A stretch of 64,000 bases of DNA, taken from contig NZ_CAMUES010000002.1 in NCBI RefSeq assembly GCF_947087965.1, positions 367,188-431,187 of the forward strand, given 5' to 3'. Below, piece by piece: positions 25,328-33,928 of this stretch. The notes under the pieces were generated by a model. That model searched no databases. It saw nothing but the letters and a program-made list of their open reading frames with translations, and was not told the DNA's origin. The translations under genes were made by a program, and so were the position numbers. The stretch's first letter is position 1; every line of letters begins with the position of its first letter. The stretch comes from an uncultured Mobiluncus sp. (lineage in GTDB: Bacteria > Actinomycetota > Actinomycetes > Actinomycetales > Actinomycetaceae).

Positions 25328-26872
25328 ATGCAACGTTTCACCCTTCCTCCCGTTCCAGATTCTCTGGATGAGTTGTGTGAAGCGTACACAGATGCCACCG
25401 GCTCTTACGCGTGGCGTCTGGCTGACCGGATGCTGCGGGCTTTTCCCAATGCTCCCCTCAGTGCGGTCGCGCCCCACCACGCTATTTCGTTCCTGCGATT
25501 GCGAGCGACCATTTTGGACGCTTTGGGGGATGTCAGCGCGTGCCGGGCTATCTTTAAGTTCGCCGCTACCCAAGCCGCGGGGGCGGGCGATATTGTGTCT
25601 CAAGCGGCCGCCCTCGCGCAGCTGCACGTAGACCGGTCTTTCCGTCTCGATGATGACACCGAACACGGCTCACCTTTCGTAGGGGCAATTCGCCAAGATT
25701 TGCGAGACATCGTGGATTTGCTGTTGGATAACCCCGCGGCGATAACCCAAAATCCTGATTTGACCACCGCTACCCTCGCCCATCTGGTTCACGGGTTCGC
25801 CCTCATCGGCGCCAACGCCGATGGGCGGGAAACCCTGGACCAAGCTCGAGTCATCTGTCCCGAAAAAGAATCCCTCAAAGCCTGTTTGGACCTGGCTGAC
25901 GCCGTGTTGTTGGCTTGCAGCGGGCAAATTGATGAGGCCTTAGAATTCGGCGAGCTTATCTTAGGGCGTGATTCCGAGGATCCCCTGGCTCTGCAGGTCG
26001 AGGTGCGTGAGTTCCTGGGGACCTGGTATCGGGCTATCGGACGTCACGTGGACGCGGCCAACCACCTCAGAATTGTGACCGACCTGTGCCGGGACTACGA
26101 CCTGCCCTATATGGCTCTCGTTGCGGCAATGGAACAGATTTCTTCCCTGGTGGAATTGAACAAACTGGAAATTGTAGTTGATTTGGCTTCGTGGGCTCTG
26201 GACGTAGCCCACGATCTCGGCATCAATAACGAGGTGGTGCGAACCTTGGACATCGTCTTGGTCCAAAGTTTGGCCAGTTTGGGGCGTCACATTCAGGCCG
26301 TCAACTGTGCTGAAATCGCCGGCACGCGAGCGCGGGAGCACGGGGATGTGGATACCGCCATTCTGCTCTATGAAATGGGAGCCAAGTCCGCCCGAATCAG
26401 CGGGGATCAGGCTCGCGCCGCAAACCTCTACGGTTTTTGCGCCGAACTCGCCGGCGGCGAAATTTCGTTGCAAGCCCGTTTCCTCCGCAAAGAATCTGCA
26501 GCCATTTTGGCCACCGTAGGACTGAAACCACCCCGAGAAGAGCCCTCCGAGGAACCTTGTGCAGTTCCCCACACAGCGGAAACCACCGCCGCGAGAGCGG
26601 ACACTGAAACCCTAAAACACCTCGAGATGGACCCGGATGTTAATTCCATCGAGGCACGTACCGCACTGTCCTTAGCGAAAGACCTCATGGATGAAGCCCT
26701 CTCCCTGCTGATGTCCACCCCGAAAGGAGAACGCGACCTCGCCGCCCCGGAACTCGCCAAGTGGAATGAGCTGCGTGCTTGGATGGCTGGGGTCGAGGAC
26801 GGTGCTCAGCCATCGGTCGCGTCTGACGAAAGTGCGCCACCGTCGGATTTGCCCCAGGAGGACGATGCGTAA
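25328..26872 (+). CDS. TPR-like helical protein, second paralogous pair, member A
   Basis: This 514-residue protein has at least six helix pairs resembling tetratricopeptide repeats, for example ALQVEVREFLGTWYRAIGRH and LVQSLASLGRHIQAVNCAEI (about 312-330). Its block at 260-400 matches the next gene: SLASLGR / SLARMGR, AANLYGFCAEL / AAGLYGCAADL and LQARFLRKESA / LRARYLRKCAV. Residues 400-440 are a Pro/Glu/Ala-rich linker, a final helix pair follows, and the last 25 residues are acidic and disordered. No catalytic signature or membrane segment is seen. The ATG at 25328 follows nine bases after the previous stop with only a weak ribosome site, so coupling is likely. Confidence 0.8.
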   Translation: MQRFTLPPVPDSLDELCEAYTDATGSYAWRLADRMLRAFPNAPLSAVAPHHAISFLRLRATILDALGDVSACRAIFKFAATQAAGAGDIVSQAAALAQLHVDRSFRLDDDTEHGSPFVGAIRQDLRDIVDLLLDNPAAITQNPDLTTATLAHLVHGFALIGANADGRETLDQARVICPEKESLKACLDLADAVLLACSGQIDEALEFGELILGRDSEDPLALQVEVREFLGTWYRAIGRHVDAANHLRIVTDLCRDYDLPYMALVAAMEQISSLVELNKLEIVVDLASWALDVAHDLGINNEVVRTLDIVLVQSLASLGRHIQAVNCAEIAGTRAREHGDVDTAILLYEMGAKSARISGDQARAANLYGFCAELAGGEISLQARFLRKESAAILATVGLKPPREEPSEEPCAVPHTAETTAARADTETLKHLEMDPDVNSIEARTALSLAKDLMDEALSLLMSTPKGERDLAAPELAKWNELRAWMAGVEDGAQPSVASDESAPPSDLPQEDDA

Positions 26873-28173
26873 TGGTCAATCGGATGGATACCACGCTACT
26901 GCTACCGGATTTAGCCAACCAGTATGCCACCGCATCCCACTCTGTCAGCTTGCGCCTGTTGGCTTATGCCCTGCAGTCTTTCCCCCTAGCCGAGCCTTTT
27001 GCCCCCAGCCCCAATCGCAGCGAGACAGAAAATCTGAATATTTTGCGTCTCTGGGCAGACATGCTGGTGGCTCGCGGTGAAAACGGCGCGGCTGCCTCCA
27101 CTTGGAAGCAAGTCGCGGTGTGGTGTCACCATCTGGACGACTTGCAAGGCGCCACCTACGCCCTGGTGCAAGCCCATGCCCTGCTGCTGCCCCAGATTCC
27201 CCCGGCGGAGGCTTCCGACACCGCGGCGCAGCTGATTAAGTTCCTCACCAGAGTCCCCGATTCGCTGGAAAAGTCTGAATCGATGATTGTTTTGGCAACC
27301 AGTCTGCTGGAACTGGGGGATTTGCGAGCCGCCCAAATCCTTCGCGACGAAGCGGCCGGCAGCACCGCGCAAATTCGCCTGGATTCTGCGCTGTTACAAG
27401 CGAAAATATTCCTGGCTCAGGGACACCGGGAACAGGCACAGTTTTTCCTTGACGATTTGGAATGCAACCCGGGGATATTTTCTGACGTGCAAGGTGCCCG
27501 CATGACTATTGGCATGTTTCGCCTGAGCCTAGATCAGGACAGCGGAAACCTCACCGCGGCGCTGGAGCGAGTGAAAACGTTATCCCAGCAGGCTAAATCA
27601 GAGGGTCTGCTGCTCCAACAAGCCCTGCTGAGCGCCACGCGTACTGAGCTCAGCGCCGAAATACACCTGGATCAGGAGGTCATCGTCCACGGCATCGAAA
27701 CCCTCCAACTCTTTGACCAGCTGAATCTGGGAGAAACTCGCCGCATCGGCATCAAAGCGATACTGGCTCGTTCGCTAGCGCGAATGGGGCGCGCCAAGAA
27801 AGGCATTGAATATGCCGAGGAAGTGTCGGCTTGGGCGCAGCGCCACGAAAACCTGGCACTGGAGCAAGAATTTACGGTCATCGCCGCAGACTTGGCGGCG
27901 CGCGACCTGCAAGGTATCCGCGCCGCCGGGCTCTATGGCTGCGCCGCGGATTTGTACAGCGAACAACCGCTCTTGCGGGCTCGCTACCTGCGAAAATGCG
28001 CGGTGCAACTGGTTTATTCCGCCGGGTCGGACCGGGAAACCACTATCCGCTGGGCGCTTTCGCTGCTGCGCGAAGCCGGGGATTTGCTCCACGGCATGGA
28101 ACGCGACGGCGAAGTAGCCGCGGAACTCTCCGCTTGGGAATTCGACCGCCTGTGGATTCGCACCCGGAAATAG
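26872..28173 (+). CDS. TPR-like helical protein, second paralogous pair, member B
   Basis: The 433-residue protein is a shorter paralogue of the gene before it. Shared blocks are ILARSLARMGRAKKGIEYAE (297-316), AAGLYGCAADLY (351-362) and LLRARYLRKCAV (367-378); both also end with a helix pair in which a Leu-rich segment precedes E-L-(S/A)-x-W-(E/N). Helix-turn-helix repeats such as LLQAKIFLAQGHREQAQFFL are scattered through the chain. The ATG overlaps the preceding TAA by one base (TAATG), with AGGAGG eleven bases upstream. No signal peptide, membrane helix or enzymatic motif is visible. Function is unknown; strict co-translation with the previous gene suggests that they work as a pair. Confidence 0.8.
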   Translation: MVNRMDTTLLLPDLANQYATASHSVSLRLLAYALQSFPLAEPFAPSPNRSETENLNILRLWADMLVARGENGAAASTWKQVAVWCHHLDDLQGATYALVQAHALLLPQIPPAEASDTAAQLIKFLTRVPDSLEKSESMIVLATSLLELGDLRAAQILRDEAAGSTAQIRLDSALLQAKIFLAQGHREQAQFFLDDLECNPGIFSDVQGARMTIGMFRLSLDQDSGNLTAALERVKTLSQQAKSEGLLLQQALLSATRTELSAEIHLDQEVIVHGIETLQLFDQLNLGETRRIGIKAILARSLARMGRAKKGIEYAEEVSAWAQRHENLALEQEFTVIAADLAARDLQGIRAAGLYGCAADLYSEQPLLRARYLRKCAVQLVYSAGSDRETTIRWALSLLREAGDLLHGMERDGEVAAELSAWEFDRLWIRTRK

Positions 28174-28302
28174 CCACCCTGCCCTGCAAGCCAATGACAG
28201 GCACGGCTGGTACCTCCGAAAAGACGACCGCACCCTGGTCTTAATCTGAACCGTAAGATAAAATATTGCTGAGTTTGGGTGTTTTGGAAGGCGGTTTCAA
28301 CG

Positions 28303-28710
28303 ATGAAAGCAAATTTGGTGATTCATCGAATTGTTGCCCTATTTCTCAGTCTCGCAGTCGTGGCTCACTCCGGGTTCGCGTTGTGGCAGCTGTACCTGAG
28401 CGGCAAAACATTTTACCCCTCAGGTAACACCGCTATTTACTATGCGTCGATTCCCCTTCCCTCCCAGCTGGCCGTGCTGGTCCTGGCGCTGGCTTCGTTT
28501 GGTTTCGTAGCTGCCTCCATTAAGCACGGGTTTTCTGTAGGGTGGCTCCTCCCGGCGCTGGTCCTTTCCACGCTTTGCCTTGTGGTGACCGGAATCGTGG
28601 GTCTGATTATGGCCATGCTGAGCCTCGTCACCGCCGCAGCCTACAGCTTGGTACGGCTGGTGCCCAAACTGGCTCGCGCCAAAACCCCGAGCCCGAGGTC
28701 AGTCTCCTAG
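28303..28710 (+). CDS. Small hydrophobic membrane protein
   Basis: An ATG at 28303, preceded by AAGGCGG eight bases upstream, opens a 135-residue protein with three or four predicted membrane helices (about 8-30, 46-66, 74-98 and 100-118) and a basic C-terminal tail ending in Ser/Pro. An in-frame ATG 24 bases earlier lacks a ribosome site. Nothing in the sequence identifies a family. It stands alone between the TPR-like operon and pspA and ends before a shared hairpin. An AT-rich stretch at about 28255-28265 upstream could contain a -10 element. Confidence 0.65.
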   Translation: MKANLVIHRIVALFLSLAVVAHSGFALWQLYLSGKTFYPSGNTAIYYASIPLPSQLAVLVLALASFGFVAASIKHGFSVGWLLPALVLSTLCLVVTGIVGLIMAMLSLVTAAAYSLVRLVPKLARAKTPSPRSVS

Positions 28711-28724
28711 GACGTAAAAACAGT

Positions 28725-28755
28725 GTGGGGCCGGTCAATCGTCAACCAGCCCCAC
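28725..28755 (-). terminator. Hairpin terminator after pspA
   Basis: GTGGGGC-C-GGT pairs with ACC-A-GCCCCAC with a single mismatch and a nine-base loop. On the minus strand it is followed by ACTGTTTTTACG, a run of five T bases, so it serves pspA and may also act weakly for the plus-strand gene. Confidence 0.6.
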
Positions 28756-28770
28756 GACTTTGTCAGCTCC

Positions 28771-29493
28771 CTAGCCGTTATTCTTTAAAGCGTTGAGCCG
28801 CGCTGCAACTTCCGCGTCTGCCGCGGACACATCCAGGGCGGCGAACTGCGCCTCCAGGGATTCGCTCTCTCCCGCCAGCTCGGCCTGACCGGCCGCCATG
28901 GCCTCGGCCCGGCGGACCTTTTCCTCAAAACGCCCCAGTTCGGAAGTCGGATCCATAATGTTAATCTTGGACACGGCCTGCTGCACCTGGGTTTGCGTGG
29001 CCGCGGTCTTCGAGCGAGCCACCAACGAGTCCCGCTTCGACTTCAACTCCTCCAACTGCATCTTCATCGTGTTCAGCCCGGACTTGAGCTTATCCACCGT
29101 GGCGGTCTGGGAAGCAATAATCGGAGCCGCTTCCTCGACCTCCTTTTCAAAGCTAATCTGTTTCGTGATGGCAACCTTCGCCAGGTTGTCCATCTTGTCG
29201 GCTTCGGCCGCGTTCCCGGCAGCTCGCAGTTCATCGGCTTTTTTGGAAGCCGCCGCAGCTTTCGCCCCCCACTCGGTGGCGGCCTGCTGATCCTCATCGC
29301 GGTCGCGTTCGGCCAAACGCAGATTCCCAATCGTTTGCGCCACCGCCTGTTCAGCCTCCGCGATTTCATTGGTGTAATCACGTACCAGCTGGTCAAGCAG
29401 CTTTTCGGGGTCCTCTGCTTTGTCCAGCAGCGAGTTGATATTAGCCTTGGTAATTTGGGCAATACGCCCCAAAATAGATTGCTTTTCAGCCAT
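28771..29493 (-). CDS. PspA/IM30 family membrane-stress protein
   Basis: The 240-residue protein is an ESCRT-III-like coiled-coil protein that binds damaged inner membrane and preserves integrity. Family marks are the N-terminal ILGRIAQITKANINSLLDKAEDPEKLL region, the long heptad-rich hairpin DQLVRDYTNEIAEAEQAVAQT, and a Glu/Ala-rich second half ending with A-A-R-L-N-A-L-K. Related actinobacterial proteins are about 260-270 residues, so it is slightly short. No pspB/C or clgR-like regulator is next to it. It is divergent from the ABC-F gene and ends before a terminator-like hairpin. Confidence 0.88.
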   Translation of the reverse strand: MAEKQSILGRIAQITKANINSLLDKAEDPEKLLDQLVRDYTNEIAEAEQAVAQTIGNLRLAERDRDEDQQAATEWGAKAAAASKKADELRAAGNAAEADKMDNLAKVAITKQISFEKEVEEAAPIIASQTATVDKLKSGLNTMKMQLEELKSKRDSLVARSKTAATQTQVQQAVSKINIMDPTSELGRFEEKVRRAEAMAAGQAELAGESESLEAQFAALDVSAADAEVAARLNALKNNG

Positions 29494-29650
29494 TTTCTGT
29501 CCTTCCAGTCGAGCGGCTTGTGCGTTTTAACGCTATCGCACCCGCCGACACGACCACTCACCCTTTGGGGTGATTTTTCGTTCCAGAATCGTTCGCCAGA
29601 CGGATTTGTTGGTAGTTGCAGCTCAGGTCACAAGGCTGGGTCGGCAGGTT

Positions 29651-29679
29651 TTCGGTTCTGGCGGTTTTCCGACTAAACT
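29651..29679 (+). promoter_or_regulatory. Candidate promoter for a leaderless ABC-F transcript
   Basis: TAAACT at 29674-29679 looks like a -10 box and lies six bases before the GTG start at 29686; TTCGGT 17 bases upstream is a weak -35. With no Shine-Dalgarno sequence, transcription starting at or near the GTG, as in many actinobacterial leaderless genes, is plausible. Confidence 0.4.
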
Positions 29680-29685
29680 CTTGGG

Positions 29686-31296
29686 GTGATTACTGCCACT
29701 GACCTCACCTTGCGGATTGCGGACCGTGTCCTGATGGAACACGCCTCGTTCCAGGTCAACAAGGGTATGCGGGTCGGTTTGGTGGGACGTAACGGCGCCG
29801 GCAAAACCACCCTGATGAGACTGCTGAGCGGTACCGGGCTGCCCGACGCTATTCAGGTTGAAGGAACCGTGTCCCGGTCTACCACCCCGGGTTACCTTCC
29901 CCAGGACCCTCGGGAAGTCGATCCTGACCAGATCGTGCGCGACCACATTTTGAGCGTGCGCGGACTCGATGTCATCGAAGCCAGAATCCGTAAGGCGGAA
30001 GAGGCGATGAGCCGCGAAACGGGCGAAAAACAGCAAAAGGCCATGGAAAAATATGTGCGCCTGGATCAGGAGTTTCATATGTCCGGCGGCTACGCGGCAG
30101 CTTCCGAAGCCGCACAAATAGCCGCTAACTTAGGGATTTCCAACGAAACGTTACGCCAGTCTTTGGGGACGCTCTCCGGGGGGCAACGCCGCCGGGTCGA
30201 GCTGGCGCGCGTGCTGTTTTCCGGGACGGACACCCTGCTGTTGGATGAGCCCACCAACCACTTAGACCACGATTCCATAGTGTGGCTGCGCAGTTACCTG
30301 CGTTCGTTTCCCGGCGGGGTCCTGATTATTTCGCACAACGTGAAACTTTTGGACGAAACCTTAAATCAGGTTTTGTACCTCGATGCGATGCGCGGCGCGT
30401 TGGACGTGTACCACATGGGCTGGAAAGCCTATTTACAAGCCCGCGCGGACGATGAGGCGCGGCGGAAAAGGGAACGGGCGGTAGCGGAAAAGAAAGCCGC
30501 AGCCTTACAAGCCCAAGGTGAGCGCCTGCACGCGAAAGCCACCAAGGCCGTGGCGGCCCAACAGATGCTGCGCCGCGCGGCGCAGCTGCTGGAAAATACC
30601 CAGGCGGAAGGCCCGAAAGAAAAAGTCGCCAAACTCGATTTCCCGCAGCCCCAGCCTTGTGGGAAAGTTCCCCTAGCTGCTGAGGGTATTTCCAAAACCT
30701 ACGGTTCCCTGGAAGTCTTTACCGACCTGACGCTGGCTATCGACCGCGGCTCAAAAGTGGTGGTGTTAGGGTTCAACGGTGCAGGGAAAACGACCATGTT
30801 GCGTATCTTGGCTGGTCTGGAGACCAGCGACACCGGACGGGTGGTTCCCGGTCACGGATTGAAACTCGGATATTACGCCCAGGAACACGAAACCCTAGAC
30901 GATTCCCTGTCCGTGGTAGAGAATCTGCGCCAAGCCGCTCCGGAACTTGACGACACCCAGGTGCGTTCCCTGCTGGGACAGTTCCTGTTCTCCGGGGCGG
31001 ACGCCGACAAGCCCACCGCGGTGCTGTCCGGCGGGGAAAAGACGCGCCTAGCTCTGGCGACGTTGGTGGTGAGCGGGGCGAACGTGCTGCTGCTGGACGA
31101 ACCGACCAATAACCTGGACCCCGCCTCCCGGGAGGAAATCCTGAACTCCTTAGCCACCTATGAGGGCGCGGTAATCCTGGTCACCCACGATCCGGGAGCG
31201 GTGAAAGCGCTGGACCCGCAACGGGTCCTGCTGCTGCCCGATGGCGATGAGGACCTGTGGGACGAAACTTATCTGGAACTCGTTGAGGTGGATTAA
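29686..31296 (+). CDS. ABC-F family ATPase
   Basis: This 536-residue soluble protein has two ABC domains and no membrane segments. Domain 1 has Walker A GRNGAGKTT near 36, signature LSGGQRRRVELARVL and Walker B LLLDEPTNHLD. A charged linker with A-A-L-Q-A-Q-G-E-R-L type coil follows (about 250-310). Domain 2 has GFNGAGKTT, LSGGEKTRLALATL and LLLDEPTNNLD. ABC-F proteins act on the ribosome: some relieve stalling (EttA, Uup), others give antibiotic protection. This one resembles the housekeeping Ettlike/YdiF-type actinobacterial proteins; resistance cannot be inferred. The start GTG lacks a ribosome site and may be leaderless. Confidence 0.93.
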   Translation: MITATDLTLRIADRVLMEHASFQVNKGMRVGLVGRNGAGKTTLMRLLSGTGLPDAIQVEGTVSRSTTPGYLPQDPREVDPDQIVRDHILSVRGLDVIEARIRKAEEAMSRETGEKQQKAMEKYVRLDQEFHMSGGYAAASEAAQIAANLGISNETLRQSLGTLSGGQRRRVELARVLFSGTDTLLLDEPTNHLDHDSIVWLRSYLRSFPGGVLIISHNVKLLDETLNQVLYLDAMRGALDVYHMGWKAYLQARADDEARRKRERAVAEKKAAALQAQGERLHAKATKAVAAQQMLRRAAQLLENTQAEGPKEKVAKLDFPQPQPCGKVPLAAEGISKTYGSLEVFTDLTLAIDRGSKVVVLGFNGAGKTTMLRILAGLETSDTGRVVPGHGLKLGYYAQEHETLDDSLSVVENLRQAAPELDDTQVRSLLGQFLFSGADADKPTAVLSGGEKTRLALATLVVSGANVLLLDEPTNNLDPASREEILNSLATYEGAVILVTHDPGAVKALDPQRVLLLPDGDEDLWDETYLELVEVD

Positions 31297-31360
31297 ACCG
31301 TGGTCTCTCAACGCCACACGAAACGATAAACTGTTTGAGACAGACTAGAGAGGAAAACTG

Positions 31361-32128
31361 ATGCGTTACCAAAAGACAGTCGCCAGCGTACTGGGGGCGG
31401 CGCTGCTTGTCGCGGCGTTGAGCGGATGTGCTGGCACGAAACAGACTCTGGACAACCCCGACAGTGCTTACCTCAAGCAAAAAGATTCTCTGCCGACGAT
31501 GGTGAAACAGTTTTCCGGCCCGAACCTAGCCATTATTTTGGGTGGGTTAAAGATTAAGGGCGACAGCCTGAAAGTGTATGACGAGGAAACGACCGCTTCG
31601 TTCCGCTCCGCGGAACATCAAGCCTTGGATCCGCTGCGAGAGACTACCTTTAAGCCCGAGATGTGCCAGCAAAAGTTCATCGACTCCTATACTGACAAAC
31701 CAGAAATCCCCGCGGCTTTTTCCCAAGCCAATCTCAACAATCACGCTACAGTAGTGCGCTCTCAACTGCGAGCCTACCCGTCCGTGGCGCAGGCTCAAAA
31801 AGCGATTCAAGTCCAGCGGGATTTGGCTCAAGCCTGCCCTACTTATGCGGTGACAGCTCCCGGAGGCGCCAGCTCCCAGCAAACCACCGCCGCGGCGGAT
31901 TATCCGCTTGACGGAGCCCAAGACGGCTTGATGATGACTTACGGAACGGACCGCGGTGAAGGCCAGGTTGCCCCCACCGAAGTCGGGGTGTTTCAGCGAG
32001 TCGGCAACTTGGAAATTCGGGTGTATTTTGATGGCAAAAATCCCGTCATGGATGCCAACGAGGCTCGCGCCGAATTGCAGGAATTCGTAACATATCTGGG
32101 CCAAGCTCTGATTGCGAAAGCAAAGTAG
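31361..32128 (+). CDS. Putative lipoprotein of unknown function
   Basis: The 255-residue precursor has a basic N-terminus, a hydrophobic core and the lipobox L-S-G-C with Cys23, so it should be anchored on the outer face of the membrane. The mature part contains two cysteines (in EMCQQKF and QACPTY) that could form a disulfide, and a strand-rich end GVFQRVGNLEIRVYFDGKNP. The overall look is like PknH-sensor-type or LpqN-type actinobacterial lipoproteins, but that is only a resemblance. GAGAGGA lies before the ATG. A hairpin follows immediately after its stop. Confidence 0.7.
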   Translation: MRYQKTVASVLGAALLVAALSGCAGTKQTLDNPDSAYLKQKDSLPTMVKQFSGPNLAIILGGLKIKGDSLKVYDEETTASFRSAEHQALDPLRETTFKPEMCQQKFIDSYTDKPEIPAAFSQANLNNHATVVRSQLRAYPSVAQAQKAIQVQRDLAQACPTYAVTAPGGASSQQTTAAADYPLDGAQDGLMMTYGTDRGEGQVAPTEVGVFQRVGNLEIRVYFDGKNPVMDANEARAELQEFVTYLGQALIAKAK

Positions 32129-32130
32129 CT

Positions 32131-32153
32131 ACCGGAGGAAGCCTCATCCCGGT
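32131..32153. terminator. Hairpin between convergent genes
   Basis: ACCG-GAGG-AAG-CCTC with CGGT closing after a short bulge folds into a compact stem-loop three bases after the lipoprotein stop, before the convergent reductase gene. A run of T bases is lacking, so termination is only suggested by position. Confidence 0.35.
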
Positions 32154-32194
32154 TCCAAAAGTTTCTGGTGGCGGCCTGCCTGGAGCTGGCGGCG

Positions 32195-33307
32195 TCAGCT
32201 GCGCGGAGTGCCGCTGATGTAAGGCTTGGGAATGGGGGCTTCGTCGCCCAAACGCGCCGCCCAGGCTAGGGGCAGCGACGGGTCAGTCAGCAAAGGCCGA
32301 CCGACCTGGACCACGGAAGCTTGACCGTTGACCAAAATCTGTTCAGCTTGTGCCGGTTCAGTAATCATACCGACAGCCGAAACGGGCAGAGGCCCCCGGT
32401 CTTGAATCTCGGTGGCGTATTTCACCTGGTACCCCGGTGCCTGCGGAATCTCTACCCCGTCAATCAGCCCGCCGGTGGACACGTCGATAAAGTCAACCCC
32501 GAAAGCGGCCAAATCCTGGACAATCCGACCCCAGTCCTCCAGAGTAACGTCGCGCTGTAGCCCAAATGCTCCGCTGGGAACCCAGTTCGTCGCCGAAATC
32601 CGCATTAGGAGCGGGAACTTTTCCCCCAACTCTGCTCGGATTGCAATGACAAGTTCACGCCAAAAGCGGAAACGCCCGTGTAAATCCCCGCCGTATTCAT
32701 CGGTGCGTTGGTTAGTCAGCGGAGAAATGAACTGACTCAACAGGTAACCGTGGGCGCCGTGAAGTTCCACAAAATCGAAACCGGCGGCCAAAGCGCGGCG
32801 GATGGCGCAGACGAAATCCGCTTGAGTTTTGCGTATATCCGCAGGGGTCATTTCGCGGGGAACCTCGTGGCGAGAGGTAAACGGAATCGGGCTGGGCGCG
32901 ACGGTATGCCAGCCTATGCCTCCCAGGGAGGAGTCCTCGGGAGCCAGGGGCGTGCCGGAAGGAGACGTGGAGGCTTTCCTGCCGGCGTGAGAAATCTGGA
33001 TACCGGCAGCCGCACCGCCCTCCTTGATGAGGGTGGCCAACCGGGCAAAAGCAGGAATTTTTTCGTCCCGGTCCAGCATCAAATCAAAGGGGGTGATGCG
33101 CCCCTCCGGGCTGACTGCGGTCGCTTCCACGATGACGGCGCCCACCCCGCCTGATGCCCTGGCTCCATAATGAACTTCGTGCCAATCGTTAGGCCACCCC
33201 GCGGACGGCCCCTCGGAAGATGCCGTAAATTGGCACATCGGAGGCATCCACAGACGATTGCGGGTCTCGAGGTTTTTCAGCCGAAACGGCGTAAAAAGGT
33301 GGGACAT
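32195..33307 (-). CDS. Old yellow enzyme family NADH:flavin oxidoreductase (YqjM-like)
   Basis: The 370-residue FMN TIM-barrel enzyme fits the thermophilic-like YqjM class, which reduces C=C bonds of enones and similar electrophiles. Cys25 in MPPMCQFTA is the redox-tuning cysteine of this class, and FDFVELHGAHGYLLSQFISP with the following NQRTDEYGG is diagnostic. The phosphate-binding end includes GRPLLTDPSLP. The ATG at 33307 is used; its ribosome site is weak. It lies alone, with 140 bases before sufT. Physiological substrate unknown. Confidence 0.92.
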   Translation of the reverse strand: MSHLFTPFRLKNLETRNRLWMPPMCQFTASSEGPSAGWPNDWHEVHYGARASGGVGAVIVEATAVSPEGRITPFDLMLDRDEKIPAFARLATLIKEGGAAAGIQISHAGRKASTSPSGTPLAPEDSSLGGIGWHTVAPSPIPFTSRHEVPREMTPADIRKTQADFVCAIRRALAAGFDFVELHGAHGYLLSQFISPLTNQRTDEYGGDLHGRFRFWRELVIAIRAELGEKFPLLMRISATNWVPSGAFGLQRDVTLEDWGRIVQDLAAFGVDFIDVSTGGLIDGVEIPQAPGYQVKYATEIQDRGPLPVSAVGMITEPAQAEQILVNGQASVVQVGRPLLTDPSLPLAWAARLGDEAPIPKPYISGTPRS

Positions 33308-33447
33308 GGGGTAATTCTAACAAGAGCCGGGACATCTTTGTTGCGCAAGCTATCCCGGTAGCTGTCCCAAAATCGTCAAATACGATGCGCACTGCACAGA
33401 TTTGCAGTACTCAACAGAAAACGCCTAGTTAGGTGCCTGTAATCAAA

Positions 33448-33924
33448 TCACACGTTGAAACCGAGGGCCCGCAGCTGCTCACGGCCATCCTCGGTGATTT
33501 TGTCCGGGCCCCACGGCGGCAGCCACACCCAGTTAATGGACACGGTTTTCACCAAATCTTCCAGCACGAAACGGCACTGGCGCTCAATCATATCCGTCAG
33601 CGGACAGCCGGCAGAGGTCAGGGTCATATCAATAACCAGGTCGTCTCCGTCCAAGTGCAGCCCGTAAAGCAACCCCAAATCCACGATGTTGATGCCCAGT
33701 TCCGGGTCGATAACGTCCTTCAGGAGCTCCACGATTTCTTCCACCAAGGCACGTTGCTGTTCGGAGAGCTCCGCGCCGGGATTCGCCACGACATCTGCCG
33801 CTATCCCGTCAACTACGGTTGCCGACTCTGCTGGTGCGGCGCTGACCTCTGATTCCACCGCCGCACTGGCGTGCGGAGTACCCAGCTCGTCCAATAGCTC
33901 TTTACTCAAGGGTTCTTCACTCAT
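33448..33924 (-). CDS. SufT/MIP18-family (DUF59) Fe-S assembly factor
   Basis: The 158-residue protein has a disordered acidic lead (1-65) and a C-terminal DUF59 domain with EEIVELLKDVIDPELGINIV, DLGLLYGL and MTLTSAGCPLTDMI, whose Cys is the conserved motif residue. Such proteins help transfer Fe-S clusters, and SufT ends most actinobacterial suf operons. I begin at the ATG at 33924, with AAAGGAG close upstream; the frame is open 13 codons earlier but without a ribosome site. It follows sufU by four bases. Confidence 0.88.
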   Translation of the reverse strand: MSEEPLSKELLDELGTPHASAAVESEVSAAPAESATVVDGIAADVVANPGAELSEQQRALVEEIVELLKDVIDPELGINIVDLGLLYGLHLDGDDLVIDMTLTSAGCPLTDMIERQCRFVLEDLVKTVSINWVWLPPWGPDKITEDGREQLRALGFNV

Positions 33925-33928
33925 TGGT

